Shown: positions 25,196-33,874, counted from the first letter of the stretch. The stretch is DNA of 37,182 nucleotides from Deltaproteobacteria bacterium (GCA_024639645.1 JAHEIB010000008.1:1-37182), one strand, 5' to 3'. Notes: generated by a model not told the origin, from the sequence alone. Made by a program: numbers and translations.

Positions 25196-25240
25196 ACACC
25201 TAAAACTTAAAACGGTCTGTTTCCCCTCGAACCCTTAATT
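25196..25240. repeat. CCTAAAACTTAAAACG...CCCCTCGAACCCTT repeat, copy 1
   Basis: This roughly 45-base stretch after mtbB recurs with few differences at 33799-33838 after the putrescine-type aminotransferase gene. The two share CACCTAAAACTTAAAACG and TTCCCCTCGAACCCTT. Confidence 0.6.
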
Positions 25241-26646
25241 TATAAACGCAATTTTTCCTTAAACAAGTTGACCGAATTGATTTGTATGTCCAGGAGCTCG
25301 GCTATCTTCCATTTGGCCGCAATCCCTTTGGCACTGCCGGCAACGGAGGTGATAATCCCGATGTCCAAATCTTCCCGTACCTGACGCATGACTTCTTCAT
25401 TGGTAAGGTCTATTACATCGATGCCAAGTTTTTCAGCGACATATGCTTTGGCTTCGTTAATCTTCATTCTGCGGCTCATTTGCATCCAGGCTACCAGATC
25501 TCCAGCAGTCCGGATTCCGCCCATGGCCGATGCCATAATATGTGCTGTGGGCATACCGAATATATCGCCTGTGCCCACCTACAATCCATCCGCTTTACCG
25601 ATCAGAACCAGTGCCTTGGATGTCCTTGTCACGGCATCGATGGGTGGCACCTCGAACATGGGAACACCGCACACCCCCATGCCCACATTGGGGTGAACCG
25701 GAATATTGGCAACAGCGACGCATTCCTTGACAAAGGTAACCGATCTGGCCAGGTTCCAGGGTGTGGATTCACCGACGCTGACATTGATGGCAGGACCAAA
25801 AATATCCGCACCCGCCGCCTCTACGACCTTTACCTGCTGGTGTGGATACATGCCGGCCAGAAGCTGCCCGTCAAAAGTTATATCACCATGCATCCCCATG
25901 ACAAACTCCGAAGACATGCCTACCTCGATGGCCATGTGCTGCGTCTTTTTTTTCAATTCAGACACAGCTTGCAGGGTCGCAAAAAAGTCGGCATCACCTG
26001 CTGAAGCGGCTGTATCAAAATTGATACCTTCACAACCCACATCGTACATCTGTTTGCTGACATAAACCATGTCTCTTGTTAACTGTGCGGCGGCGTCCTC
26101 TTGCGCATCCAGGGCCTCTTTGATTTTTCCGGCTGGAAAAAGATCTGCAGGATTGGGAAAAGGGCCGTCAGGACGAAAATATATCCCCATGTTCGGTTGT
26201 GAACCATAGAAAAAGGGCGCCGTGGTCATCAAGGAAGTATTGTAATAATCCTGTTTTTCGAAATTGACAATCGGTTTGACCTGCTTGAAGGTGTAATCAA
26301 CATGCCCGGTGGAAAGCGTATCTGCACAACAGGCGCGCTCATAGGTTAGAATAGACTGCACCCGGCTCAAGGGTAGTCCCTGACCGCAGTTTTCCTGGTC
26401 CAGATAGAAAAGTGTGGCAACGGCATCATCGCTTACAATAACCTCTTCTCCCGGAGCAACACCAACAATCTTGGCTGGCTCGGCAAATATTTCAAAAAGA
26501 AGTTCCAGATCGTCTGGGGTGAGCACCGGAATACCGGCACGGTCTGCGGCATCATTCGTTCCTGCCAAAAGATCGTCTTTGATTTTTCCGGGCGACATCG
26601 CAATGCGTTCTCCATCACCCATACGTGTGAAAATACGTTTTCCCAT
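25240..26646 (-). CDS. mtbB: Dimethylamine methyltransferase MtbB, pyrrolysine-containing
   Basis: A 468-residue protein if the in-frame UAG at 25579-25581 is read as an amino acid. The first 355 codons ([66 protein letters not shown]) and the 112 codons after it ([27 protein letters not shown]) form one continuous MtbB. UAG is codon 356, the known pyrrolysine position in methanogen MtbB. MtbB transfers a methyl group from dimethylamine to its corrinoid protein, giving monomethylamine. GGGGAGGA lies just before the ATG. It follows mttB by 85 bases. No mtbC is present. Standard gene callers will split it into two pieces. Confidence 0.95.
25579..25581 (-). other. In-frame UAG codon, predicted pyrrolysine 356 of MtbB
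   Basis: CTA on the plus strand reads TAG on the minus strand. The codon is flanked by GGATTG upstream and GTGGGCACA downstream, so Gly-Leu-Pyl-Val-Gly-Thr results. Homology to MtbB runs unbroken through the codon in one frame. Confidence 0.93.
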
Positions 26647-26731
26647 GCTTCCTCCCCTTGCGATGCTGTTTTTAAGATAGCTTGTAGAGCTTATCTCAAA
26701 AATGTCTTTTGGTCCAAGTTCTCTATTGCGA

Positions 26732-28195
26732 TCACTTTTTCGTTTCGGCGCTCTGTACGATTCGTTTGAGCTCTTTGGCCATGTCTTGGGGCAGTGGATC
26801 AGGTTTGTGTGTCCTTATCAATTCTGCCGCCTTTTCATTGGCTGATTGAATGATGCTCTTTGAACCCATACCCTCCCATTCTTCCCGTACGCGTCGATCG
26901 ATGACCGTGGACTGAACTTGTTCACTTCTTAAATGATCGAGGGTATGTCTTTCCGATAAAAAGTGACCACCGATACCGATCTCCTTAATAAGATCCACAC
27001 CCATCAGTGAATCTTCAAAATCGATACCTGAAATAACCCGTTTCACCATGGCGGCGATCTCATCGTCGATTACCAGTTGGCCGAAGCTGAAGGTCATACC
27101 CATCTCGAGCATGCCCGGACCGTAGATCAAATTTGCTCCAGCCAGCGCAGGAAGAAGAGCACTTATCGTCTTTTCATGTCCTGCCTGGGCATCGGATAGC
27201 TTTGAATCTGCCTAGCCACCTGCAACATAACTGGGGAGACCATAGAAGTTGGCAAGATCGGCGGCGGCGGCACTGATCATTGCCATCTCCGGCACACCGA
27301 CCACCGCTGTTCCAAAGCGCATATCAAAAGTCGTGGAAGAACTACCATATATAACCGGTGTGCCCGAGTTGGTCATTTGTGCCAGAACAATGCCGGACAA
27401 CACCTCTGCATTGTGTGTAACCAAGGCACCGGAAAGAGAAATCGGGCTGGTTGCGCCGGCCATAACCATACTGAGCACATTAATGGGTACCCAGTGTTTT
27501 GCAGCTTCAACAATAACATCCGCGCAGGTTTCAATAAGCTGCAGTGGGCTTGTGGGGCAAGCACACAGAGAAAGCAGAGGGCGCTGTTTCAGGTTTTCCA
27601 TCCCGCCTGCCACTACCGCCGCCATTTCTATTATCTGATGTGCCCGTTCACCATTTTCAGCATCACAGTCATAGTGTTTGGTGCAATTCAGGAGGGCTGC
27701 CTCATACATATGCAATTCAAAAGAAGCGTCCGGCTTGTCCCTGGCCGCTACAGGCGAAGACAAAATATCCATGTGTTCCAAAGCATCGGTAAGCCGGGCA
27801 ATACGGGCGACATCCCCTTTGGTGGAGTCCCTGATTTTTCCGGTCTCCAGATCCTCGGTTTGAACGCCGGTACCGAAGGTGGTGAAACCCACGGCTCTCC
27901 CACCCATAAGAAAATCATTTTCCTTGTTACGACCGGCCAGCAATAATTGACTGGGGCACATGGATAGGGCTTGCATGACCAGGTGATCAGGGAACTTAAC
28001 AACAGCCGTTTTCTTATTCACCTGACAACCACCTTTATCAAGAATACCCAGAGCTTCTTCCGAATCCACCCGAACGCCCGTGGATCGCAACACATCCAGG
28101 GTGGCAGCGTGAATTTTTTCAAGAACATCCCGTGAGAAGGTCTTTAAACCCCAGCATGCAGCCAGACCTTTCTTTATATCCAAATTATTGACCAT
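26732..28195 (-). CDS. mttB: Trimethylamine methyltransferase MttB, pyrrolysine-containing
   Basis: A 487-residue protein if the in-frame UAG at 27212-27214 is decoded. The start at 28195 was chosen because AGGAGG lies six bases ahead; a TTG seven codons earlier overlaps that site. The part before the UAG ends FYGLPSYVAGG and the part after continues ADSKLSDAQAGHEKTISAL with LAGANLIYGPGMLEMGMTFSFGQ, the segment conserved after pyrrolysine in MttB. With this start the UAG is codon 328, near the position 334 known in Methanosarcina MttB. The enzyme demethylates trimethylamine and hands the methyl group to a corrinoid protein, which is not encoded here. The conventional stop is UGA. Confidence 0.95.
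27212..27214 (-). other. In-frame UAG codon, predicted pyrrolysine of MttB
   Basis: CTA on the plus strand reads TAG on the minus strand. The flanking codons GGTGGC and GCAGATTCA give Gly-Gly-Pyl-Ala-Asp-Ser. The two flanking reading frames are in register and both match MttB. Confidence 0.94.
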
Positions 28196-28321
28196 CGCGT
28201 TCCTCCTATTTTGCAACCCCCATTTGTTGAACAGGAAGTAGATACCCGGGTCTAAAGTGACCGGTTTTGTGATTTAAGTAAAATATGCTGAAGCGCCGGT
28301 ATTTCCTGAAAAATCAGATAA

Positions 28322-29749
28322 CTAATCCACTTTTTTTTGGATCTTTCGCAACTCTTGTTCCACCTCGCCCCCCAGCGGCAAGGGTTGATATGCAGACAGG
28401 ATCTGATTCACTTTGGCATGCGCTCTATCGAGGATATCGGCTTTCTCTGATTGGCTCGACTCTTCCAATCCTTTAAATGCTTCCAAACGACTGATATACA
28501 TTTCGTCTCCGCGAACGGCTTCCAAGGTCGTGGGATGGTCGATAAAATGAGCTCCGGGCTCTGTCTGCTCCATAACATCGAGCATGCATTTGTCTTTTCC
28601 CGAAGCAATTCCCTGACGAGCCCGTCGGCACATCTTAAAAATATCCGCATCGATCAGCATCTGTTCAAGGCTGAGAAGCATGCCGCCACCCATCACCCCC
28701 GCACCGACCATGATATCCGGAAATGAAAGCATGGAAATAAGTGCCGTCAATGCCGTTTCATAACCTGACTGAACATTGAGCTCAAATCTTCCCGTTTCCA
28801 GACCAGATGTTTCTGATGGGAGTCCGTAGTATCGGGCCATTTCATTGGACGCTGCGGAAATCAAGCCCTCCTCAACACAACCGCTTTTTACCAAACCTGT
28901 CCGGGGATCCATCAACGAGGATACCGGTGCATAAATAACCGGTGTACCGGGTTCAGAAGCTTGAACCAGACAAAGAGTCGCAAGTGTTTCACAGTTGGCC
29001 ATGATGATTGTCGATATCAGACTGGCTGGTGCCGTGGCTCCCATCAATGGCATGGGCATGATGGCCACGGGGATACCCCATCCACTCAGTTCCAGATAGG
29101 CATCTGTGTATTTCTGATCAATCATCAATGGTGACTGGGGGCATAGCACAAAAGAAAACGGTTTGGTTTTTTTAATCTCTTTTTTCGAACCAAACACAAC
29201 CTGTAATACTTCCAACAGCCAGCGGCTCTTTTCTATTGAATTGGTGGAATCCTGAACATGTTTGGAAAAGTTGCGAAACAGATGGACCAAATAGTCTATG
29301 TAATCGCCGCAATCATCTCCTCTGTCGGTAGTTTCCACAATTTTCCAAAACATACCGACTTCATCCAAAGCATCTGCCAGTTGTGTAGCGATCAACCAAT
29401 CTTGAAATGTTGAATTCCGAATGTCCCCGCTTTCCCTATCTATAACATGGGTTCCCTCACCACTCAGGAGGAGCGTACACTCTCCGTTATTCATTGAAAG
29501 ATCCCAGCCGGGTCTTCTGGCACCCAAACTGAAATTTTTTGGCACCATTCCAATGGACATCTCGACAAGATTTGTCGGGAAACATACAATATCGTCGTTT
29601 TTATGAACCACTGCCCCGGCTTTCTTGAGAAGCCCGCGTCCTTTCTCAGTCCCTACCCGAACACCTGTTTTTGACAAAATATGCAGTGTCTGTTCATGTA
29701 TTGTGACTTTTTCATTTTCAGAAAGAACCCTGAACTGTGTCTCCATCAT
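28322..29749 (-). CDS. MttB-family corrinoid methyltransferase without an amber codon (paralogue 2)
   Basis: A 475-residue MttB-superfamily protein. It has the family start ILSKTGVRVG, the barrel segments PMPLMGATAPASLISTIIMANCE and YYGLPSETSG, and the C-terminal helix ILSAYQPLPL. At the pyrrolysine position there is Leu317 (TSGLETG), so it cannot use the pyrrolysine mechanism and may act on a quaternary or other methylated amine. It begins 12 bases after the trimethylamine-dehydrogenase-like gene with AAGGAA as ribosome binding site. It ends at UAG (28322-28324) at a normal C-terminus. It is clearly diverged from paralogue 1, so the two probably have different substrates. Confidence 0.87.
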   Translation of the reverse strand: MMETQFRVLSENEKVTIHEQTLHILSKTGVRVGTEKGRGLLKKAGAVVHKNDDIVCFPTNLVEMSIGMVPKNFSLGARRPGWDLSMNNGECTLLLSGEGTHVIDRESGDIRNSTFQDWLIATQLADALDEVGMFWKIVETTDRGDDCGDYIDYLVHLFRNFSKHVQDSTNSIEKSRWLLEVLQVVFGSKKEIKKTKPFSFVLCPQSPLMIDQKYTDAYLELSGWGIPVAIMPMPLMGATAPASLISTIIMANCETLATLCLVQASEPGTPVIYAPVSSLMDPRTGLVKSGCVEEGLISAASNEMARYYGLPSETSGLETGRFELNVQSGYETALTALISMLSFPDIMVGAGVMGGGMLLSLEQMLIDADIFKMCRRARQGIASGKDKCMLDVMEQTEPGAHFIDHPTTLEAVRGDEMYISRLEAFKGLEESSQSEKADILDRAHAKVNQILSAYQPLPLGGEVEQELRKIQKKVD

Positions 29750-29761
29750 GAATTCCTTTAT

Positions 29762-31819
29762 CTAAACAACGACCCGCTCTCGATAAAAAGAAAGCGCTTT
29801 CCGTTGGGGCGCATCCATTTCTCTGGCAGCCAGATGCCCTGAATAAATAGCGGCTGCGATGATTCCCGGGGCCAGGCAGTCACCGATACGGGTAACCGAC
29901 TTAATACCCTTTTCCTTCATTAATTGGGGATCTTCCATGATTTGCCGGTAAAGGCCATCGTTTGTCTTCCTTGCCGTCACCGTTACCATGGATGATGCTG
30001 AAAGGTGTGTGCTTTTTCCGGTATAGATACAGTTTATTTCCACTGAGCTGTCTTGAAAACCGCTTACGACCTTGCCGGTTAAAATGTGAATCCCTAAAGC
30101 AAGTATTCTTCCCTGGGTTCGGGTTTGTTCATCTGTGTACTGGCTCCATTCACTCACATAGCCCGACGGTGTAACCAGGGTCACGTCTTTTCCCGCTTGT
30201 TTAAGTTTCTCAGCCAGAACCGGCCCCATGTAGTAATGGTCATCGTCATAAAGAACGACCGGACCTTCAAAATCGACACCCTGCATGAGGTCATCCGGTG
30301 TATAGATCTCTTTTGCACTAAATGCCTCAACCGGCTGGCTATGCCAGCGACCCAAACCGTCGTTACGCCATTTCGAGCCGGTAGCCAGAACAATTCGTTG
30401 GAAATCAAAGCCCATGATATCGTCAACCGTCAAGCGACTGCTAAAATAGATATCAACGTTAGACAACTGTTTCAATTGCTGGATACGATAGTCAAGGACG
30501 CGACGCCATTCCGAAAGGCCCGGCAAACGGGATTCAGCCAGGACCCGGCCACCGAGTTCGGTGGTTGCTTCGGCGAGCGTTACCGCATAGCCTCTCTGCC
30601 CTAATGCACGCGCCGCTTCCAGCCCGGCCGGTCCTGCCCCCACAACCAATACCTTGTCATGAGACCCTTTTGCAGGAATTTTCTCCGGGTGCCAATTCCT
30701 GCGCCACTCCTCCCCCATGGTCGGATTCTGAGTACAGCGACTGGGGACACACTTGGAATTATGGGCATAGCAGATGTTACAACCGATGCATTCACGTATG
30801 TCATCAAAACGCCCCTCTTTGATCTTTGTCGGTAGAAATGGATCCGCGATGGAAGGTCGTGCTGCACCGACAAAATCGAGCCATCCTTTTTTTATCTGTC
30901 TCAGCATGGCCTCCGGAGAAGTGAAACGTCCTACACCCACAACCGGTTTGTCGGTAATATTTTTTACATATGAAATATATTCTTCCTGAGCCGCTTCCTT
31001 GATAAAACGGGAACTGCCCATCTCTTTTGTGTAATCCGTGATGTTAATATCCCACATGTCAGGTAAATCAGCCAACATTTCCAGCATTTCCCGTTGTTCG
31101 CTGTTGTCTATGATACCGTTCCCACTACCCGAACCATCTGCTGAAAATCGGACCGCAACAGCACAGCGGTCGCCCACTGCATCCTTGGTATCCGCTATCA
31201 TTTCCCGCACCAGCCGGACGCGATTTTCCAGTGATCCGCCATACTCATCGCTCCGCCGATTCCAATCCCGTGACAAAAAGTGCGACAGGAGATAATCGTG
31301 TGTTGCATACACATACACGATGTCAAAACCTGCCTGTACCGCCCTTTTCGCTGCCATGACCTGCCAGCGTCTCAGGTCACGGATATCCTTTTTATCCATT
31401 GCCCGGCATTGAACAGGGTCAGGCTTTAACGTCGATGGATAACTGTCAACGTCAATAGCCACTTCACGTGACATCAAGTTGGATGCTGCCGCACCACCAT
31501 ACCACAACTGGGCCCCTGCCAGGGCACCATGTTCGTGCACTTTTTCGACCATCAACGTGTACGTTTTTATGTCATCATCGTCCCAGAGGGCCGCAAAGGG
31601 AAAGGGCGAGTCATCTGATGTTGGGTGAATGGAGCAATACTCTGTGCAAACCACCCCCCAGCCACCTTCGGCCTTTACTTCACGCATGGCTGCATGGGTT
31701 TTCGGCAAAACATACCCCATGCCATTGCAGTGGGGTACCTGATAGAATCGATTTTTCGCTATCTTGGGCCCAATTTTTACAGGTTCAAATAAAACATCGA
31801 AATTTGGATATCCGTTCAT
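29762..31819 (-). CDS. Trimethylamine/dimethylamine/histamine dehydrogenase-like iron-sulfur flavoprotein
   Basis: A 685-residue protein with the full layout of trimethylamine dehydrogenase: an Old-Yellow-Enzyme FMN barrel (about 1-340), a [4Fe-4S] motif with Cys344, Cys347, Cys350 and Cys362 (CIGCNICY...RCTQN), and a C-terminal dinucleotide-binding part with VVGAGPAG at 392-399. Cys31 in VPHCNG corresponds to the cysteine that bonds covalently to FMN in the Methylophilus enzyme. Tyr61, Trp106 and Trp256 match three aromatic substrate-pocket residues, but the tryptophan just after the cluster cysteines (SRWEIGG there) is absent. It would oxidatively remove methyl groups as formaldehyde or deaminate an amine. 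Stop is UAG, in frame with the next gene. Confidence 0.9.
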   Translation of the reverse strand: MNGYPNFDVLFEPVKIGPKIAKNRFYQVPHCNGMGYVLPKTHAAMREVKAEGGWGVVCTEYCSIHPTSDDSPFPFAALWDDDDIKTYTLMVEKVHEHGALAGAQLWYGGAAASNLMSREVAIDVDSYPSTLKPDPVQCRAMDKKDIRDLRRWQVMAAKRAVQAGFDIVYVYATHDYLLSHFLSRDWNRRSDEYGGSLENRVRLVREMIADTKDAVGDRCAVAVRFSADGSGSGNGIIDNSEQREMLEMLADLPDMWDINITDYTKEMGSSRFIKEAAQEEYISYVKNITDKPVVGVGRFTSPEAMLRQIKKGWLDFVGAARPSIADPFLPTKIKEGRFDDIRECIGCNICYAHNSKCVPSRCTQNPTMGEEWRRNWHPEKIPAKGSHDKVLVVGAGPAGLEAARALGQRGYAVTLAEATTELGGRVLAESRLPGLSEWRRVLDYRIQQLKQLSNVDIYFSSRLTVDDIMGFDFQRIVLATGSKWRNDGLGRWHSQPVEAFSAKEIYTPDDLMQGVDFEGPVVLYDDDHYYMGPVLAEKLKQAGKDVTLVTPSGYVSEWSQYTDEQTRTQGRILALGIHILTGKVVSGFQDSSVEINCIYTGKSTHLSASSMVTVTARKTNDGLYRQIMEDPQLMKEKGIKSVTRIGDCLAPGIIAAAIYSGHLAAREMDAPQRKALSFYRERVVV

Positions 31820-31837
31820 ATTGTTCCTTTTCCTGTA

Positions 31838-32416
31838 TTACCCGTCCACCAGTTTTTTGCCCAATTCCTCAGCCTGTTTCATCAGGGTTGTGTTGGATTT
31901 GATTTCACCAGGTTCCTCGGCGCTGCCGTATACCATACCGACGATCTTTGCCCCGGCATACCTATAGGCATCCTGAAAACTGCGCAATGCATTTACACAT
32001 CCCGAGTTGAAGACATCGGTGTCTCCGTAACTCATGACAATGGCAATCCGTTTTTTAAGAAGCCGGTTATTTTCTTCTGTTTCATGAAACATGGCCATAC
32101 AACGGTCCATAAACAATTTGGTCTGCGCCGACATGCTAAACCAGTATACCGGGCTTGCAATTACCCACCTGTCTGCTGCCTGCAATTTCGGATAAACAGC
32201 CTGCATGTCATCATCGACAGCACAAGCACTGTTCTCCGGCTTCTGGCAGGCGTAGCAACCCTGGCAGGGTTTAATGTTCAGCCCGTTTAAATAAACCGAC
32301 TCCACCAGAGCTCCCATGGATTCTGCACCATGAATGACCTGTTTCGCCAGGGCGGTGCTGTTCCCTTTTTTCCGGGGACTTCCCAAGAGTACAACAACTT
32401 TTTTTTTAATTGGCAT
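31838..32416 (-). CDS. Iron-sulfur flavoprotein / NAD(P)H-FMN reductase family protein
   Basis: A 192-residue flavodoxin-fold protein. The FMN phosphate loop is LLGSPRKKGNS (10-20), and the compact cysteine motif Cys51-x2-Cys54-x2-Cys57-x7-Cys65 matches the [4Fe-4S] site of archaeal and clostridial iron-sulfur flavoproteins (Isf). SPVYWFSMSAQTKLFMDR is the typical flavin-site segment. Isf proteins shuttle electrons from ferredoxin. Placed directly upstream of the amine-dehydrogenase-like gene, it is a candidate electron acceptor for that enzyme in a cell that lacks the aerobic electron-transfer flavoprotein partner; this is inference. Confidence 0.87.
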   Translation of the reverse strand: MPIKKKVVVLLGSPRKKGNSTALAKQVIHGAESMGALVESVYLNGLNIKPCQGCYACQKPENSACAVDDDMQAVYPKLQAADRWVIASPVYWFSMSAQTKLFMDRCMAMFHETEENNRLLKKRIAIVMSYGDTDVFNSGCVNALRSFQDAYRYAGAKIVGMVYGSAEEPGEIKSNTTLMKQAEELGKKLVDG

Positions 32417-32478
32417 AGCGGTACCCCCATTTCATGAACCTGAAGTTATTTTCCATTGGTGAGAGTGTGAATCGATAA

Positions 32479-33708
32479 TCACCCTGTCTCTGCTTGAAAC
32501 AGACTGGTTTCTACGATCTCCTCTACGGTAATGCCTAGTCCGGCAGCTTCTTTCAGGTAATATTCTATAGCGCCTGCGTCCAGGACTTCCGGCGGAAATA
32601 CACCCGTTAGATTGATTTTGTCGTTTACAAACAGCTTTGTAAACAGAAATGCCGACTGACCCGTAAGAAAAGATTCGTGGGTAATCCCGTATTTTTCAAA
32701 AGACTCGGTCAACCCCGGAGCATTTATGTAGTTATCTATGCAGACCGATTTGCCGTTTTTTTGTCCCTGGACCCTAATAAGGGAGGCGCCTTCTTCCAGG
32801 GCCATGCCTTCGGAAAGCGCTTCCTGGATCGTTTCAGGATCCGATGGTGCCGGTGGTGTCAGCTGACACACCAGATCAAGGGGGACGACATTGACACCCT
32901 TGACCTCCACAGGCTCGGTTCCCAGCAAACCCATTTTGTAAAGGGATTCGGCAAGCTCGCATGCAGGTCCCCCATACTTGAAATTGGCCCGCTTCAGCCC
33001 CGTGAAAAATAGGCCAAACGTAACCGGCTCTTCATGCTCATGGTCAACCATTCGACGCGGGCCCAGACCCCTGAAATCGATCATTTCCGGATTGTTGAAG
33101 GGTGGGACACGTTTGTATTCACCCTTTTCGAATGTTATGGGCTCTGCTGCCATATCGCCGAAAGCGGTTTCCGGTGACCACCAGAAGGGTATAAACCGGT
33201 TTGTCCATATGCCGTCATAGATATAGATGTCGATGGTTTCAAGAACATCCAGTTTGTCGGCAGCATTCCTGGCAATGACATTTACCAGACCGGGTGCCGA
33301 TCCCGTGTTGATCAACGCACTCAGCCCAGCCGCTTTGAATTTTTCATCAAGGTCCAGCTGTCGTTTGACGGCACCCACAAAATCGATGTCCTCCACCGGA
33401 CCCGATGCCATATCCTGATAGTGCATCTTATTTTTCAAGGCTGCCTCCATGACATTACCATTGAAGTCAGGTGGTAGACCATTTACGATCAGCCAGGCAC
33501 CCCTGGATGCTTCCACGATCTCGTCTACGTTATGTGCATCGACCTTGACCGCCACAGCTTTATCGAGCATTTTTTCATACCTGGTGGCTGCCTTGAGGTC
33601 ATAATCGGCACAGATGATTTTTTCGACATTCGGTTCATCGTTCAAACGCATGGCGATGGTTCCACCCTGCGCCCCGGTTCCCATTACTATCACTGTTTTT
33701 TTCATCAT
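32479..33708 (-). CDS. Saccharopine dehydrogenase-fold NAD(P)-dependent oxidoreductase
   Basis: A 409-residue protein beginning with the Rossmann motif VIVMGTGAQGG (7-17), followed by the saccharopine-dehydrogenase NADP-binding domain and a catalytic domain with conserved aromatic residues (FIPFWWSPETAFGD). The family forms or splits secondary amines between an amino acid or polyamine and a carbonyl compound. Members include saccharopine dehydrogenase and carboxynorspermidine dehydrogenase. Next to a putrescine-type aminotransferase, a polyamine-related reductive or oxidative deamination step is reasonable, but the sequence does not specify it. The ribosome binding site is weak (GGTTGG ahead of tandem ATG codons). 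Confidence 0.78.
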   Translation of the reverse strand: MMKKTVIVMGTGAQGGTIAMRLNDEPNVEKIICADYDLKAATRYEKMLDKAVAVKVDAHNVDEIVEASRGAWLIVNGLPPDFNGNVMEAALKNKMHYQDMASGPVEDIDFVGAVKRQLDLDEKFKAAGLSALINTGSAPGLVNVIARNAADKLDVLETIDIYIYDGIWTNRFIPFWWSPETAFGDMAAEPITFEKGEYKRVPPFNNPEMIDFRGLGPRRMVDHEHEEPVTFGLFFTGLKRANFKYGGPACELAESLYKMGLLGTEPVEVKGVNVVPLDLVCQLTPPAPSDPETIQEALSEGMALEEGASLIRVQGQKNGKSVCIDNYINAPGLTESFEKYGITHESFLTGQSAFLFTKLFVNDKINLTGVFPPEVLDAGAIEYYLKEAAGLGITVEEIVETSLFQAETG

Positions 33709-33798
33709 TTTTCCAACCTTTAAATTTTTAGATTTTTCTCCCTAGACAACCTGACGGTTGTCGGCTGTTAGCTCTTGGCTAAACCTAAAACCTAACAC

Positions 33799-33838
33799 CT
33801 AAAACTTAAAACGATCTTCTTCCCCTCGAACCCTTCAT
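33799..33838. repeat. CCTAAAACTTAAAACG...CCCCTCGAACCCTT repeat, copy 2
   Basis: Near-copy of 25196-25240. It is followed at 33838-33868 by a hairpin (TTTGGATCATCT / AGATGATCTAAA, one G-U pair) just beyond the stop of the putrescine-type aminotransferase gene. Confidence 0.55.
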
Positions 33839-33874
33839 TTGGATCATCTCTTTTGAAGATGATCTAAATTTAAT

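Noticed and set aside
21790-25239. tRNA-Pyl or other small RNA gene near the methyltransferases
   Set aside because: I looked for a compact cloverleaf with a CUA anticodon in the spacers at 21790-21963, 23266-23477 and 24951-25239 and saw none; these hold only short repeats or nothing recognisable.
25282-26004. A 240-codon open frame on the plus strand opposite mtbB
   Set aside because: It is antisense to the conserved mtbB sequence and has no recognisable motifs or ribosome binding site.
25579-27214. mtbB and mttB as frameshifted or nonsense-mutated pseudogenes
   Set aside because: Each is broken only by one UAG, with no frame change. The UAG lies at the known pyrrolysine site of both families, and both downstream parts remain fully conserved.
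23478-28324. The UAG codons ending the two amber-free MttB paralogues (23478-23480 and 28322-28324) as pyrrolysine codons
   Set aside because: Both fall at the normal C-terminus of the family, and reading through adds only short unconserved tails before another stop.
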